The position numbers and the translations under genes were made by a program. Shown in pieces: positions 28,151 through 38,227 of a stretch of 64,000 nucleotides of DNA (the stretch's first letter is position 1; the number at the start of each line of letters is the position of its first letter). The notes below the pieces were generated by a model. It ran no database searches, was not told the origin of the DNA, and was given only the letters and a program-made list of their open reading frames with translations. This DNA is from Tsukamurella spumae (GTDB taxonomy: Bacteria; Actinomycetota; Actinomycetes; Mycobacteriales; Mycobacteriaceae). The stretch is from contig NZ_JAAXOQ010000012.1 of the NCBI RefSeq assembly GCF_012396015.1, positions 1 to 64,000 of the forward strand, written 5' to 3'.

Positions 28151-29263
28151 CTACTTCTCCTCGGCGGCCAGCTGACCGCAGGCCGCCGCGATCTCCTGTC
28201 CGCGGGTATCGCGCACGGTGCACGAGACACCCTGCGCGATCACCCTGCGCACGAACTCGTCCTGCCGATCCTTCGGCGACGCGTCCCACTCGCTGCCCGG
28301 CGTCGGATTCAGCGGGATCAGGTTCACGTGCGCGAACTGGCCCAACTTCTTGCGCAGCTTCTCCCCCAGCATGTCGGCGCGCCACGGCTGGTCGTTCACG
28401 TCGCGGATCAGCGCGTACTCGATCGACACCCGGCGGCCGGTCCGGTCCGCGTAGTACCGCGCCGCATCGAGCACCTCGGCGACGCTCCACCGGTTGTTCA
28501 CCGGCACCAGCGTGTCGCGCAACTCGTCGTCGGGGGTGTGCAGCGACACGGCCAGCGTCACCGACAGGCCCTCATCGGCCAGCTTCCGGATGGCGGGCGC
28601 GAGCCCGACGGTGCTGACCGTGACGTGCCGCTGCGAAATGCCCATCCCCTCCGGGGCGGGAGAGGTGATCCGGCGCACGGCCTGGACCACCCGCTTGTAG
28701 TTGGCGAGCGGCTCGCCCATGCCCATGAACACCACGTTCGACAGGCGTCCCGGCCCGCCGGCGACGTCACCGTCGGCCATCGCCCGCGCGGCGCTGCGCA
28801 CCTGATCCACGATCTCCGCCGTCGACAGGTTGCGGTCGAGCCCGCCCTGCCCGGTCGCGCAGAACGGGCAGGCCATGCCGCAGCCGGCCTGGCTGGAGAT
28901 GCACAGCGTGGCGCGGTCGGTGTAGCGCATCAGCACCGACTCGAGCAGGGTCCCGTCGTGCAGCCGCCACAGCGTCTTGCGGGTGGTTCCGCTGTCGGTC
29001 GCGATGTGCCGCACGGGCGTCATCAGCTCGGGGAGCAGTGCCTGCCCGACGGTGTCCCGCGCACCCGCCGGCAGGTCGGTCATCGTCGACGCGTCGGCCT
29101 CGAGCCGGCCGTAGTAGTGGCGCGCGAGCTGGTTCGCGCGGAACGCGGGCAGACCGAGGTCCTTGACCGCGGTCTTGAGTTCGTCGTCGGTGAGATCTGC
29201 GAGGTGGCGCGGCGGCTTGCCGCGCTTGGGGGCGTCGAATACGAGGGGCAGAGAGGTGCTCAT
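28151..29263 (-). CDS. rlmN: 23S rRNA (adenine-2503-C2)-methyltransferase
   Basis: Radical-SAM enzyme methylating A2503 of 23S rRNA and A37 of some tRNAs; 370 aa from the ATG at 29263 (MSTSLPLVF). [18 protein letters not shown] holds the C-x3-C-x2-C cluster motif. [19 protein letters not shown] and [14 protein letters not shown] are SAM and substrate blocks. The methyl-carrying cysteine near the C-terminus is in the region ending [21 protein letters not shown]. Normal length. Confidence 0.95.
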   Translation of the reverse strand: MSTSLPLVFDAPKRGKPPRHLADLTDDELKTAVKDLGLPAFRANQLARHYYGRLEADASTMTDLPAGARDTVGQALLPELMTPVRHIATDSGTTRKTLWRLHDGTLLESVLMRYTDRATLCISSQAGCGMACPFCATGQGGLDRNLSTAEIVDQVRSAARAMADGDVAGGPGRLSNVVFMGMGEPLANYKRVVQAVRRITSPAPEGMGISQRHVTVSTVGLAPAIRKLADEGLSVTLAVSLHTPDDELRDTLVPVNNRWSVAEVLDAARYYADRTGRRVSIEYALIRDVNDQPWRADMLGEKLRKKLGQFAHVNLIPLNPTPGSEWDASPKDRQDEFVRRVIAQGVSCTVRDTRGQEIAAACGQLAAEEK

Positions 29264-29378
29264 AACCAGTCCATCCTCCCACGTCAGCGACGAACGGACG
29301 ACCACGACCATCAGCGGGTGATCCCCGCCACCGCGCGTCATCGCTCACCGCCCACCGACAGATGGCAGGATAACCGCC

Positions 29379-29834
29379 ATGGCGAAGGACGAAGACCGCG
29401 TTCGTGACAGCGAAGCGTCTCTGGAAGTACCCGTGCCGGACGAGGCCGCGGACGACGCGCGGCTACCCGTGACGCGGGACCGAACAGATCTCGACGGTGC
29501 GGCTCCCGGCCCGGCCGCCGGCAAGAGCGCGGACGCGGCGCCCACGAGCAAGCGCGGCGTCGACACCCGCAATGCCTACCAGCAGGTCAAGCACACGCGG
29601 TCGGCCGCGCTCTGGTCCGGGCTGCTCGGCGGCGCGGTGGTGCTGCTGCTCCTGCTCGTGTTCATCGTGCAGAACCAGCAGAACACCGAGATCAACCTGA
29701 TCTTCTGGAAGGCCACCCTGCCGCTGGGCGTCTCGTTGCTCATCGCCGCGATCGGCGGCGCGCTGCTCGTGGGCCTCGCCGGCGCGCTGCGCATCATCCA
29801 GCTGCGGCGCGCGGCGAAGAAACTGCAGGACTGA
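29379..29834 (+). CDS. LapA-domain (DUF1049) membrane protein
   Basis: 151 aa. Residues 1-70 are a polar, acidic, probably disordered cytosolic N-terminus. Two TM helices follow (LLGGAVVLLLLLVFIVQN and LPLGVSLLIAAIGGALLVGLAG) around NTEINLIFWKATLPLG, the hallmark of LapA/DUF1049. The end RIIQLRRAAKKLQD is basic. Linked in other bacteria to envelope or lipopolysaccharide assembly; in actinobacteria the role is unknown. It stands alone between rlmN (divergent) and an MFS gene 90 nt downstream. Confidence 0.85.
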   Translation: MAKDEDRVRDSEASLEVPVPDEAADDARLPVTRDRTDLDGAAPGPAAGKSADAAPTSKRGVDTRNAYQQVKHTRSAALWSGLLGGAVVLLLLLVFIVQNQQNTEINLIFWKATLPLGVSLLIAAIGGALLVGLAGALRIIQLRRAAKKLQD

Positions 29835-29924
29835 GCCGCCCGGCCTGGGGGCCGTGCCGCTGGGCTCGCGGGCCGTGACCCACCCGCGCCCGGCCGTCGG
29901 AGCGCACGGTGGAACGATGGATCC

Positions 29925-31184
29925 ATGCGCGCATGGATCGTCTGGTCGGTGGCGACCCTCGCCTACGTGATCGGCGTCCTGCAGCGGACCTCGTTCGGCG
30001 TCTCGGGTACCGATGCCGCGGCACGGTACGGCGCGGCGCCCGCGACGCTCTCGGCGTTCGTCGTCCTGCAGCTCGTGGTGTACGCGGGCATGCAGATCCC
30101 GGCGGGCCTGATGCTGGATCGGTTCGGGTCGCGGCGGCTCGTGTTCACCGGCGCGATCATCATGGCCGCCGGGCAGATGAGCCTCGCGCTCACCGAGTCG
30201 TTGCCCCTCGCGATCGCCGGCCGCGTCGCGGTGGGCATCGGCGACTCGCTCACCTTCGTGTCGGTACTGCGCCTGGTCCCGGCGTGGTTCCCGGTCCGAC
30301 GGATTCCCCTGGTCACCCAACTGACCGGCATGACGGGCCAACTCGGCCAGATCCTGTCCGCGGTGCCCTTCCTCGCGCTGCTGCACGCCGAGGGCTGGAC
30401 TCCCGCCTACCTCGGTGCCGCGAGCCTCGGCCTGATCGCCGCGGTCGCGGTGCTGGCGTTCGTGCGCGACGCGCCGCCCGAGAGGGTGGCACCGACGATC
30501 ACCGTCCGCGCCCAGGACATCCCCGGGATCCTGCGCTCCACGTGGATGCACCCCGGCACCCGGCTCGGCTTCTTCACCCACATGGGTGCGATGTTCTCGG
30601 TGACGGCCTACATGCTCATGTGGGGCGTCCCCTACCTGACCACCGCGCAGGGCCTCTCGTCCGGCGAGGCGGGGGCGATCGTGACCTTCGGTGTGGTGGC
30701 GACGCTCGCGGCGGGACCCGTCATCGGTTACCTCACCGGGCGATTCCCGACCCGCCGCTCGTGGATGGTGATCGCCATCATCATCGGCAGCGCGGCGGTC
30801 TGGACCGCGGTCCTGGTGCGCGACGAGCCCTCACCGGTGTGGCTGCTCACGGTACTCGTGCTGGTGATCTCCGTCGGTGGGCCGAGCAGCGCGATCGGCT
30901 TCGACTACGCCCGATCCTTCAACACCACCCGGGTGCTCGGCACCGCACAGGGCATGGTGAACATCGGCGGCTTCCTCGCGAGCCTCGTCCTGATCCAGGC
31001 GATGGGCTCGATCATGGGCGCCGGCGCGGGCCTGACCTTCGACGGCTTCCGCGCGGCCTGGCTCGCGCAGTACCCGCTCTGGGCGATCGCACTGATCGGC
31101 GTCGTCGTCACCCGCCGCAAGGCCCGGCGCCGCGAGGGCGTCGTGCCGCGGCCCCTGCGCGAGGCCCTCCGCCGGGCGCGCTGA
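29925..31184 (+). CDS. MFS transporter, 12 TM
   Basis: A 419-aa inner-membrane permease. About 12 hydrophobic segments are visible. QIPAGLMLDRFGSRRLVFTGA is motif A, and VGIGDSLTFVSVLRLVPAWFP follows it. The C-terminal half repeats with VIGYLTGRFPTRRSWMVIA. The resemblance is to NarK/nitrate-sugar phosphate-like MFS rather than DHA2 drug pumps, but the substrate cannot be told. Start ATG at 29925 soon after LapA, so the two may be co-expressed. Convergent with cdsA. Confidence 0.85.
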   Translation: MRAWIVWSVATLAYVIGVLQRTSFGVSGTDAAARYGAAPATLSAFVVLQLVVYAGMQIPAGLMLDRFGSRRLVFTGAIIMAAGQMSLALTESLPLAIAGRVAVGIGDSLTFVSVLRLVPAWFPVRRIPLVTQLTGMTGQLGQILSAVPFLALLHAEGWTPAYLGAASLGLIAAVAVLAFVRDAPPERVAPTITVRAQDIPGILRSTWMHPGTRLGFFTHMGAMFSVTAYMLMWGVPYLTTAQGLSSGEAGAIVTFGVVATLAAGPVIGYLTGRFPTRRSWMVIAIIIGSAAVWTAVLVRDEPSPVWLLTVLVLVISVGGPSSAIGFDYARSFNTTRVLGTAQGMVNIGGFLASLVLIQAMGSIMGAGAGLTFDGFRAAWLAQYPLWAIALIGVVVTRRKARRREGVVPRPLREALRRAR

Positions 31185-31226
31185 GGCGGACCGTCGGGCC
31201 GGGTACCGTGCGGGAGCGCGGGACCG

Positions 31227-32135
31227 TCAGCTGCCCATGAGGGCGGTCAGTGCCGCCCAGACCACGACCGCGCTGGGCAGCAGCGAGTCCAGCCGGTCCA
31301 TCAGGCCGCCGTGACCGGGCAGCAGCGTGCCCATGTCCTTGATCCCCAGGTCGCGCTTGACCTGCGACTCGAGCAGATCGCCGAGCGTCGCGGTGATCAC
31401 CACCACCGGGCCCAGCAGCAGGCCCCACAGCGGGTTCACGTCGAGCAGGAACTTGAGCACCAGCACCGCGCCGACCGCGCCCGCGACCATCGACCCCGCG
31501 AAGCCCTCCCAGGACTTCTTCGGGCTGATGGCGGGCACCATCGGATGCTTGCCGAAGAGCACGCCGGCCGCGTAGCCGCCCACGTCCGAGCACACCACGA
31601 GCAGCACCAGGGCCACGACGCGCTGCGGGCCCCGGTTGTCGGGCAGCACCAGCATGGCGCCGAAGGCCGCGAACAGCGGGATCCAGGCGAGGACGAACAC
31701 CGTCGTCGAGATGTCGCGGGTGAACGAGTTGGGTGCGGCGGTGCTCTGGTGTCCCAACAACCGCCAGATCATCGCGACCAGCACGGTGGCCACGAACGCC
31801 GCCAACACCCCCTCGGGGCCGAGCGGCCAGCTGAGCCAGATGATCGCCTGGCCGCCGATGAGCATCGGCCACAGCTCGAGATTCGTGCCCGCGGCGCGGA
31901 ACCGTTTGACGACCTCCCAGGTCGCCAACGCCACCGCCGCCGCGACGAGCGCAACCCACAGGTGCGGAGCGAAGACCAGGATCGCCACGATCATCGCGCC
32001 CAGGCTCACGCCCACGCCGATCGCGGCCGGAAGGTTGCGCCCGGCGCTGATCTTGCGCTTCTCGGGGGCCGACGGTGCCGCGGGCGCGCCCGGGGCGGGG
32101 CTGTCGGCGCCGACCGAGTCGGGGGATTCCGGCAC
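31227..32135 (-). CDS. cdsA: Phosphatidate cytidylyltransferase
   Basis: Makes CDP-diacylglycerol from phosphatidic acid and CTP for phosphatidylinositol, PIM and cardiolipin; integral membrane enzyme, 302 aa. A 30-residue Pro/Ala-rich N-terminus precedes about eight TM segments. SWEGFAGSMVAGAVGA and the C-terminal signature running through KRDLGIKDMGTLLPGHGG and MDRLDSLLPS identify it. Downstream of frr with 2 nt between; pyrH-frr-cdsA is the standard actinobacterial order. Confidence 0.94.
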   Translation of the reverse strand: MPESPDSVGADSPAPGAPAAPSAPEKRKISAGRNLPAAIGVGVSLGAMIVAILVFAPHLWVALVAAAVALATWEVVKRFRAAGTNLELWPMLIGGQAIIWLSWPLGPEGVLAAFVATVLVAMIWRLLGHQSTAAPNSFTRDISTTVFVLAWIPLFAAFGAMLVLPDNRGPQRVVALVLLVVCSDVGGYAAGVLFGKHPMVPAISPKKSWEGFAGSMVAGAVGAVLVLKFLLDVNPLWGLLLGPVVVITATLGDLLESQVKRDLGIKDMGTLLPGHGGLMDRLDSLLPSAVVVWAALTALMGS

Positions 32136-32137
32136 GG

Positions 32138-32704
32138 CTAGACCTCCATCAGATCGGCTTCCTTGCGCGCCACGAGGTCCTCGATCTGGGCGACGTACTT
32201 GGCTGTCGTCTTGTCGAGCTCCTTCTCGGCGCGGGCCACCTCGTCCTCGCCGGCGTCGCCGTCCTTGACGATCTTGGCCAGCTGGTCGTTCGCCTTGCGC
32301 CGGACATTGCGGATGGACACCTTGGCGTCCTCGCCCTTGCCCTTGACCTGCTTGACCAGGTCCTTGCGGCGCTCCTCGGTGAGCTGCGGGATGCTCACGC
32401 GGAGCAACTGGCCGTCGTTGGTGGGGTTCACGCCCAGGTCCGAGTTGCGGATCGCCGTCTCGATGTTGCCGAGCTGGTTCGCCTCGTAGGGCTTGATCAC
32501 CACGAGCCGCGCCTCGGGCGTGGTGATCGAGCTGATCTGGGTGATGGGCGTGGGCGAGCCGTAGTAGTCCACGACCACCTTCGAGAACATCCCGGGGTTG
32601 GCGCGGCCGGTGCGGATCGACTGGAAGTCCTCCCGAGCCACCGAGACGGCCTTCTCCATCTTCTCCTCGGCGTCGAAGAGCGTTTCGTCGATCACTTGCG
32701 TCAC
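32138..32704 (-). CDS. frr: Ribosome recycling factor
   Basis: Splits post-termination ribosomes with EF-G; 188 aa, cytosolic. [17 protein letters not shown] and [21 protein letters not shown] are the N-terminal hallmark. The C-terminal helix reads KEADLMEV. Start GTG at 32704 with AAAGGA at proper distance; a second GTG three codons later would give the family-like MIDETLF but has worse spacing. It lies between pyrH (43 nt upstream) and cdsA (2 nt). Confidence 0.95.
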   Translation of the reverse strand: MTQVIDETLFDAEEKMEKAVSVAREDFQSIRTGRANPGMFSKVVVDYYGSPTPITQISSITTPEARLVVIKPYEANQLGNIETAIRNSDLGVNPTNDGQLLRVSIPQLTEERRKDLVKQVKGKGEDAKVSIRNVRRKANDQLAKIVKDGDAGEDEVARAEKELDKTTAKYVAQIEDLVARKEADLMEV

Positions 32705-32747
32705 ACGTCCTTTTGTCTGTCCAGTGGTGGTGGTCTTCGGGCCGGCG

Positions 32748-33512
32748 TCAGGGCCGGACGAGGGTGCCGATCTTCTCCCCCGCGACGGCGCGGGCGATGT
32801 TGCCCTCCTCCAGGAGATTGAACACCAGCATCGGCATCTTGTTGTCCATGCAGAGGCTGAACGCGGTCGCGTCGGCCACCTTGAGGCCCTTCTCCAGCGC
32901 CGTACGGTGGGTGATCTCGGTGAACAGCTTCGCGTCCGGGTTGGTGCGGGGGTCGCTGTCGTACACGCCGTCCACCGCCTTGGCCATGAGCACCACCTCG
33001 GCGCCGATCTCCAGCGCGCGCTGCGCGGCGGTCGTGTCGGTGGAGAAGTAGGGCATGCCCATGCCGGCGCCGAAGATCACGACGCGCCCCTTCTCGAGGT
33101 GTCGCTTGGCGCGCAGCGGCAGGTAGGGCTCGGCGACCTGGCCCATGGTGATCGCGGTCTGCACGCGCGTGTCCACGCCCTCCTTCTGCAGGAAGTCCTG
33201 CAGCGCGAGGCAGTTCATCACGGTGCCGAGCATGCCCATGTAGTCCGATCGCGCGCGGTCCATGCCGCGGTTCTGCAGCTCGGCACCACGGAAGAAGTTG
33301 CCGCCTCCGATGACCACCGCGATCTCGTGGCCGCTGCGCGAGACCTCGGCGATCTGCTGCGCCACCGTGGTCACCACATCGGGGTCGAGGCCCACCTCGC
33401 CGCCGCCGAACATCTCCCCGCCCAGCTTGAGCAGCACCCTCTTGTAGCCGTGCCGTGCCTGATCCTGCGTCGCGTCCTGATCCGTCTGAAGTTCCTGGGC
33501 CGTGTCCGTCAC
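32748..33512 (-). CDS. pyrH: UMP kinase
   Basis: Hexameric ATP-dependent kinase converting UMP to UDP; 254 aa. [13 protein letters not shown] is the N-terminal ATP site, [14 protein letters not shown] follows, and [12 protein letters not shown] and [20 protein letters not shown] are family blocks. I take the GTG at 33512 because AGGA lies 8 nt before it; an ATG three codons upstream (33521) is too close to that site. The N-terminal extension of about 20 polar residues is normal for actinobacteria. In M. tuberculosis pyrH, frr and cdsA are likewise consecutive; here tsf-rpsB are separated from it by esterase, regulator and IS genes. Confidence 0.95.
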   Translation of the reverse strand: MTDTAQELQTDQDATQDQARHGYKRVLLKLGGEMFGGGEVGLDPDVVTTVAQQIAEVSRSGHEIAVVIGGGNFFRGAELQNRGMDRARSDYMGMLGTVMNCLALQDFLQKEGVDTRVQTAITMGQVAEPYLPLRAKRHLEKGRVVIFGAGMGMPYFSTDTTAAQRALEIGAEVVLMAKAVDGVYDSDPRTNPDAKLFTEITHRTALEKGLKVADATAFSLCMDNKMPMLVFNLLEEGNIARAVAGEKIGTLVRP

Positions 33513-33522
33513 GACGACCATC

Positions 33523-34446
33523 CTATGCGGGCCGCGCGGTTCCTCGGAGCCGGTCCTCGATCAGGTTGCCCAATGCGCGCTGTCCGGCGGCCGTCGGGTG
33601 CAGTCCGTTGGCCTCGGGCTCCTGCTTCTTGAGCTTCGGGCCGCCCAGCCGCGTGTAGGGATCCGGATCGCAGGCCGTGTGGTCGAGCGGCGGTTGCACG
33701 TACATCACGGCGCGGTCGGCGGCCACCTCACGGATCAGCCGGTCGACGCTGCGGTACCAGGTGCGCCAGTGCCCGACGTTCTGCTCCGGGATGCCGGCCC
33801 GGTCGAGACAGGCGCGGTCCAGCGGACCGTCGAGCGGGAACAACGGGAGATAGCCGACGAGGACGATGCGCACGTCCGGCGCGGCCGCCCGCCTGATCGC
33901 GTCGACGGTGGCCGCGTACTGCGCTCGGACGAAGTTCCAGCCCTGCGAGCCCGGAAGGTCCTGCGTGGCGACGGCGCCGCAGCGATCGTCGGGATCGCCG
34001 AAGCAGTGCACGACGATGTTGCCGAAGCCCAGCGAGTTGGCCCCGATGACGATCGTCACGAGCCTGGTGAACGGTCCGACGCCGTAGATCTGGGGCGAGG
34101 TGTTGGGCTTCGGCGAGGGCTGGGTGAGGTCGTCGAGCGTGGAGCCCGAGCACGCCCGGTCGGTGAACGAGTAGGGCTGCAGGCGCTGCGCGAGGACGTG
34201 GCCGAGATCGTCGCCGTTGCGGGCGCAGAGGTCCATCGGCCGCACCTTGGCGTGCGAGCCGGACGCGGCGTAACTGTCCCCCATCGAGACGTACTGCGCC
34301 CCGCCCGGGAGGTCGGGGATGTAGCTGACGGCGTTGCGCTGGTAGTGCGTGTAGCCGCTTCCGCCGCCGATCGCGGTGGACCCGGCGACCGCGAGCACGA
34401 GGCAGGCCACGAGGGCCAGTGCGGTCGCACGGCGGATCCAGGACAC
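33523..34446 (-). CDS. Secreted SGNH/GDSL-family hydrolase
   Basis: Exported lipase/esterase-like protein, about 307 aa from the GTG at 34446; the GTG at 34476 is an alternative inside the end of the AraC gene. [25 protein letters not shown] is a signal peptide or membrane anchor. Catalytic blocks are visible: [12 protein letters not shown] (block I, Ser), [12 protein letters not shown] (block III) and [13 protein letters not shown] (His). Cys residues pair plausibly ([24 protein letters not shown]). This is the secreted actinobacterial GDSL type seen in Streptomyces and mycobacteria. Lipid or cell-wall ester substrate unknown. 10 nt after the AraC gene on the same strand. Confidence 0.85.
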   Translation of the reverse strand: MSWIRRATALALVACLVLAVAGSTAIGGGSGYTHYQRNAVSYIPDLPGGAQYVSMGDSYAASGSHAKVRPMDLCARNGDDLGHVLAQRLQPYSFTDRACSGSTLDDLTQPSPKPNTSPQIYGVGPFTRLVTIVIGANSLGFGNIVVHCFGDPDDRCGAVATQDLPGSQGWNFVRAQYAATVDAIRRAAAPDVRIVLVGYLPLFPLDGPLDRACLDRAGIPEQNVGHWRTWYRSVDRLIREVAADRAVMYVQPPLDHTACDPDPYTRLGGPKLKKQEPEANGLHPTAAGQRALGNLIEDRLRGTARPA

Positions 34447-34456
34447 CCCGGCGAGA

Positions 34457-35218
34457 CTACACAGGCGTGAACTCACCCCGCCGACGCGCGAGGTAGGCCG
34501 ACGGTGACAGGCCCAGGAAGGAGCGCACCTCGCGACCCAGGTGCGCCTGGTCGGCGTAGCCGCGGCGCACCGCGATGTCCGCCGCGGGGATGCCCGCCTC
34601 GAGCTCGCGCCGTGCCGCGTCGAAGCGCATCAGCCGCGCCGCCTGCTTGATCCCCATGCCGTACTCGGCGGTGAACTTCATGGCCAGGTACCGGGCCGAC
34701 CACCCCGACCGCTCGACGAGTTCGGCGACGGTGACCCGACCCTGCCGGGCGGCGAGGTGGGCCCAGGCCGCCGCGGCGTCCGGCTGCACCTCGCGGCCCG
34801 AAACCGCGTGCCGGGCGAGCACCGCCGCCGCGACGGCCTCACGTTCCCCCGCGGGCGCGGCCACGACACGCCCGTACAGCTCCGCTGCGAGCCCGGGGCG
34901 GAGGTCGTCGAGCTCGACCGCCTCTCCCCCGAGTTCGGCCGCCGGCGCGCCGGTGAGCGCCCGGACGAGGCTCGGCCGCACGTCCACCTGGACGCCGCGC
35001 TGCAGGCCGTCGTGGTGGACCAGGTAGGGCGTCGGATGCATCCCCGAGATGCACAGCCGGAAGGTCGTGCGCTCGGGCAGGCCCGGGCCCGTCAGGTCCA
35101 GACCGTGCCCGAGGTCGATGATCAGCGTGAGCGTCGGTGAGGGAACGGCGAGGTGCGTCCCGGGGAGCACGCCGGTGATGTCGTAGGCGGTTGCCCGGGC
35201 GATCCCGGGAGCGCTCAC
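34457..35218 (-). CDS. AraC-family transcriptional regulator
   Basis: 253 aa from the GTG at 35218, whose GTGA overlaps the stop of the upstream VOC gene by 4 nt, implying translational coupling. The N-terminal part, about 1-140, is a cupin-like sensor (ITGVLPGTHLAVPSPTLTLII). The C-terminal two helix-turn-helix units start near RVTVAELVERSGWSARYLA and end with ADQAHLGREVRSFLGLSPS, the AraC signature in the order expected. Likely regulates the VOC gene or the esterase; which is not visible. Confidence 0.88.
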   Translation of the reverse strand: MSAPGIARATAYDITGVLPGTHLAVPSPTLTLIIDLGHGLDLTGPGLPERTTFRLCISGMHPTPYLVHHDGLQRGVQVDVRPSLVRALTGAPAAELGGEAVELDDLRPGLAAELYGRVVAAPAGEREAVAAAVLARHAVSGREVQPDAAAAWAHLAARQGRVTVAELVERSGWSARYLAMKFTAEYGMGIKQAARLMRFDAARRELEAGIPAADIAVRRGYADQAHLGREVRSFLGLSPSAYLARRRGEFTPV

Positions 35219-35610
35219 CCCGCGTAGGTACCGAAACTCCACGTGTTGCCCTCCGGGTCGGCGACGGAGAATCCCTTGGAGCCATAGTCCTCCTCCGCCA
35301 TGTCGCGCACCAGGCGGGCGCCCAGTTCCTGTGCGCGGGCGTAGACGGCGTCGGGGTCGTGCACCACGACGTACACGCCGGAGGTGCCGGGCGGGTTGGT
35401 GAAGGTCTTGTCGACCTTGCACAGGCTCGAGACCATCACTCGGCCACCGTCGGGCCAGAGCATCTCGGAGTGGACGACCTCGCCGTCACCGTCGCCCTCG
35501 ACGAGGATGCCGTCCTCGAAACCGAGGCGGCGCAACCACTCCCGCTCCGCGAGCGGATCGTCACAGGTGATGCCGGGCCAGATGTTGATGTCTTTGCGTG
35601 TGGTGTTCAT
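35215..35610 (-). CDS. VOC-superfamily (glyoxalase/bleomycin-resistance-like) protein
   Basis: 131 aa from the ATG at 35610 (MNTTRKDINIWPGITC). Paired beta-alpha-beta-beta-beta units are suggested by ITCDDPLAEREWLRRLGFED and VYVVVHDPDAVYARAQELGA, and the C-terminus SVADPEGNTWSFGTYAG is the classic VOC ending with Glu as a metal-ligand candidate. Function not assignable. Coupled to the AraC gene by overlap. The IS30-type element is inserted 85 nt upstream of its start, so its original promoter region may be disturbed. Confidence 0.85.
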   Translation of the reverse strand: MNTTRKDINIWPGITCDDPLAEREWLRRLGFEDGILVEGDGDGEVVHSEMLWPDGGRVMVSSLCKVDKTFTNPPGTSGVYVVVHDPDAVYARAQELGARLVRDMAEEDYGSKGFSVADPEGNTWSFGTYAG

Positions 35611-35694
35611 GCCCTCAAGACTCGCAGCCGCGGCCACCGTCGGGCTTGAAGAAATCCGCACGCCCCGGAGAGACGACGAGGCCCGCACCGACGT

Positions 35695-37320
35695 GGCGGT
35701 TTCAAGGGGTCGACGCAACACTGCCTGTTAGTTGGTGGTGATTAGATCACGCAGACGCTCGGCTGGGGTATCCCAGTCGAGCGTTTTGCGTGGGCGGCCG
35801 TTGAGCTCTTGGGCGACGTGCTCGAGGTCGGCGTGACTGTAGATGCTCAGATCGGTGCCTTTGGGGAAGTACTGGCGGAGCAGCCCGTTGGTGTTCTCGT
35901 TGCTGCCGCGCTGCCAGGGGCTGGCCGGGTCGCAGAAATAGACGGCGAGGTCGGTCGCGACGGCGACCTGCTTGTGTCGGGCCAGTTCAGCGCCTTGATC
36001 CCAGGTCAGCGACCCACGTAGGTGCGCGGGCAGGTCCTTCATCGCCGTGATGATCGCGTCGCGGACCTGCTCGGCGTCATGCCCGTCGGGCAGGTGCAGC
36101 AGCATCGTGTAGCGCGTGGAACGCTCGACCAGGGTGCCGATCGCGGTCTTGTTCTGCTCACCGCAGATCAGATCCCCCTCCCAGTGCCCGGGAACAGCGC
36201 GGTCCTCGACCTCGGCAGGTCGGTCGCTGATCATCACCATCGGGTCGATGAACCGCTGATAGCGCTGCCCTTCCTTCCGCTGCGGTTTGCGTCTGGTCCG
36301 TCCGGTCCGCAGTGCTTGCTGCACTTCACGTTTCAACCCTCCGCGGGCTTGGAAGTACAACGCCTGGTAGATCGTTTCGTGGCTCACCCGCATGCTCTCG
36401 TCGTCGGGATGATCCCGGCGCAGGCGGTACGAGATCTGCTCCGGCGAGAACTTCCTCGACAAGCCCTCCTCGACCGCTGCCCGCAGGACCGCGTTCACCA
36501 CCAGTTTGGACTGCTTCGGCCGCGCCCGAGCTGCCGCGGCTGCCCGATCGGCCTGATGCGGCAGATACCGGCCGGCGACGCTGTGCGCACGGACCTCCCG
36601 CGAAATCGTGGAGACGTTCTTGCCGATCCTCGCCGCGATGGTGCGCATGGAATCCTTGAGCACCAGACCGTCAGCGATCGTGATCCGGTCCGCGAGCGAG
36701 AGATACCGATCGCTGATCACCGAGACAGCGGCATCTGTGCAGTTCACACTGTTCACGGGCTGTTTATAGACCGATCCGGAGCGATAGTCCACGACCGTGC
36801 CGTCCGGGTAGATCCGCCTACCGCTCGTGTGTCGGATTCCCCTGTGCCAGTCCTGGCCCGTGCGCCGGTTCACCCCCACCTCACGCGCTGCACAATTCAC
36901 CGACCACCCCTGCTCGATCAGCGCGAGGAACTGCTTCTTCGCCTCTGGCTTCCCCACGGTGAGCCTGGCAGCAGACACCCGGTCAGCGTTGACCAGAATC
37001 CGGCGAGCCACAGAGAACGCCACGCCGCACTCGATCGACGCCCTGTTGATCGAGCCGGTCCGATCGAACACCGCCACGATCGACTCCGGATCGGCAGGCT
37101 TGCCCGGCCCACGCGGCTGGCCTACCGGCCGGCCTATCGCCCGCAGGATCGCGTAACACCGCTGCCGCGGCACACCAACCGCAACAGCGGCCTCCTTCAC
37201 CGGCACCCCGGCATCAACCAGCCTCGCCAGCGCATCACCGAACCGGACACAGTCCCCCTGAAACGACATGATCGCCGCAACCTCTCATCGAGAGTGTTGC
37301 GACGATCATGTGAACCCGCC
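35695..37320 (-). mobile_element. IS30-family insertion sequence with 3-bp target duplication
   Basis: 1626 bp. Terminal inverted repeats of about 31 bp are visible: the left end begins GGCGGTTTCAAGG and the right end, read on the other strand, GGCGGGTTCACATG, with the stretch CGCAACACT shared exactly. Outside the repeats the trinucleotide CGT occurs on both sides (35692-35694 and 37321-37323), the expected short target duplication. A single transposase gene fills it. It landed between the VOC gene and tsf, 37 nt after the tsf stop. The intact reading frame and matching ends suggest recent or still active transposition. Confidence 0.92.
35728..37269 (-). CDS. IS30-family DDE transposase
   Basis: 513 aa, longer than the roughly 380 aa of classical IS30 transposases because of an N-terminal extension of about 170 residues with extra helix-turn-helix-like segments (VKEAAVAVGVPRQRCYAI; WSVNCAAREVGVNRRTGQDW). 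A typical IS30 HTH, DSMRTIAARIGKNVSTISRE, follows. The catalytic core shows VPGHWEGDLICG (first Asp), SLTWDQGAELARH (second Asp) and WQRGSNENTNGLLRQYFPKG (Glu with the IS30 signature). Start ATG at 37269 just inside the right end. No frameshift seen. Confidence 0.95.
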   Translation of the reverse strand: MSFQGDCVRFGDALARLVDAGVPVKEAAVAVGVPRQRCYAILRAIGRPVGQPRGPGKPADPESIVAVFDRTGSINRASIECGVAFSVARRILVNADRVSAARLTVGKPEAKKQFLALIEQGWSVNCAAREVGVNRRTGQDWHRGIRHTSGRRIYPDGTVVDYRSGSVYKQPVNSVNCTDAAVSVISDRYLSLADRITIADGLVLKDSMRTIAARIGKNVSTISREVRAHSVAGRYLPHQADRAAAAARARPKQSKLVVNAVLRAAVEEGLSRKFSPEQISYRLRRDHPDDESMRVSHETIYQALYFQARGGLKREVQQALRTGRTRRKPQRKEGQRYQRFIDPMVMISDRPAEVEDRAVPGHWEGDLICGEQNKTAIGTLVERSTRYTMLLHLPDGHDAEQVRDAIITAMKDLPAHLRGSLTWDQGAELARHKQVAVATDLAVYFCDPASPWQRGSNENTNGLLRQYFPKGTDLSIYSHADLEHVAQELNGRPRKTLDWDTPAERLRDLITTN

Positions 37321-37357
37321 CGTCATCGGTGCGGGCCTCGTGCGTAGAACGGAAGGA

Positions 37358-38182
37358 TTACTCCTGGCCGACCTCGAAGCGGGTGAAGGCGAGGACCTTC
37401 GTACCGGCCTCGTCCAGCACCTGCTGGACCGACTTCTTGCTGTCGGTCACCGACGGCTGGTCGGGAAGAACGGTGTCCTTGTAGTAGGCCACGGTCTTGC
37501 CCTCGACGATCTTCGACAGCGCCTGCTCCGGCTTGCCCTCGGCACGCGCGGTCTCCTCGGCGATGCGACGCTCGTTCTCGATCACGTCGGCGGGGACCTC
37601 GTCCCGGCTGGCGTACTTCGCCTTGAGCGCGGCGACCTGCATGCCGGCGCCGCGAGCGGCCTCGGCAGCGGTGTCGCCCTCGCCCGAGAACGAGACCAGC
37701 ACGCCCACGGCGGGGGGCAGGTCCGAGCTGCGCTTGTGCAGGTAGACGGCGACGGGGCCGTCGTAGCGCGCGATGCGACGCAGCACGAGTTTCTCGCCCA
37801 GCTTGGCCGACGCGGCCTCGATGCGCGAGGCGACGGTCTCACCCTCGAGCGGCAGCTCGAGAACGGCCTCGACGGTGGCGGCGTCCGACGCTGCGGCAGC
37901 CGCGACGATCGCATCGGCCAGCTCCTGGAACTCCGCGTTCTTCGCGACGAAGTCGGTCTCGGAGTTGAGCTCGATGAGCACGCCGCCCTTGGCGGCCACG
38001 AGGCCCTCGGCGGTGGAACGACCGGCACGCTTGCCGACGTCCTTCGCGCCCTTGATGCGCAGCACCTCGACGGCCTTGTCGAAATCGCCGTCGGTCTCGG
38101 TGAGCGCGTTCTTGCAGTCCATCATCCCCGACCCGGTGAGGTCGCGAAGACGCTTGACGTCAGCGGCGGTGTAGTTCGCCAT
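37358..38182 (-). CDS. tsf: Elongation factor Ts
   Basis: Nucleotide exchange factor for EF-Tu; 274 aa, normal for actinobacteria. [21 protein letters not shown] is the N-terminal UBA-like domain and binding motif, cut here only for description; [20 protein letters not shown] and [14 protein letters not shown] follow. It lies 45 nt after rpsB in the conserved rpsB-tsf operon. The IS element begins 37 nt past its stop. Confidence 0.95.
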   Translation of the reverse strand: MANYTAADVKRLRDLTGSGMMDCKNALTETDGDFDKAVEVLRIKGAKDVGKRAGRSTAEGLVAAKGGVLIELNSETDFVAKNAEFQELADAIVAAAAASDAATVEAVLELPLEGETVASRIEAASAKLGEKLVLRRIARYDGPVAVYLHKRSSDLPPAVGVLVSFSGEGDTAAEAARGAGMQVAALKAKYASRDEVPADVIENERRIAEETARAEGKPEQALSKIVEGKTVAYYKDTVLPDQPSVTDSKKSVQQVLDEAGTKVLAFTRFEVGQE

Positions 38183-38227
38183 TGATGCGGCTCCTGTTCG
38201 TAGAAGGGAAGTGCGACCGGAGGCCGA

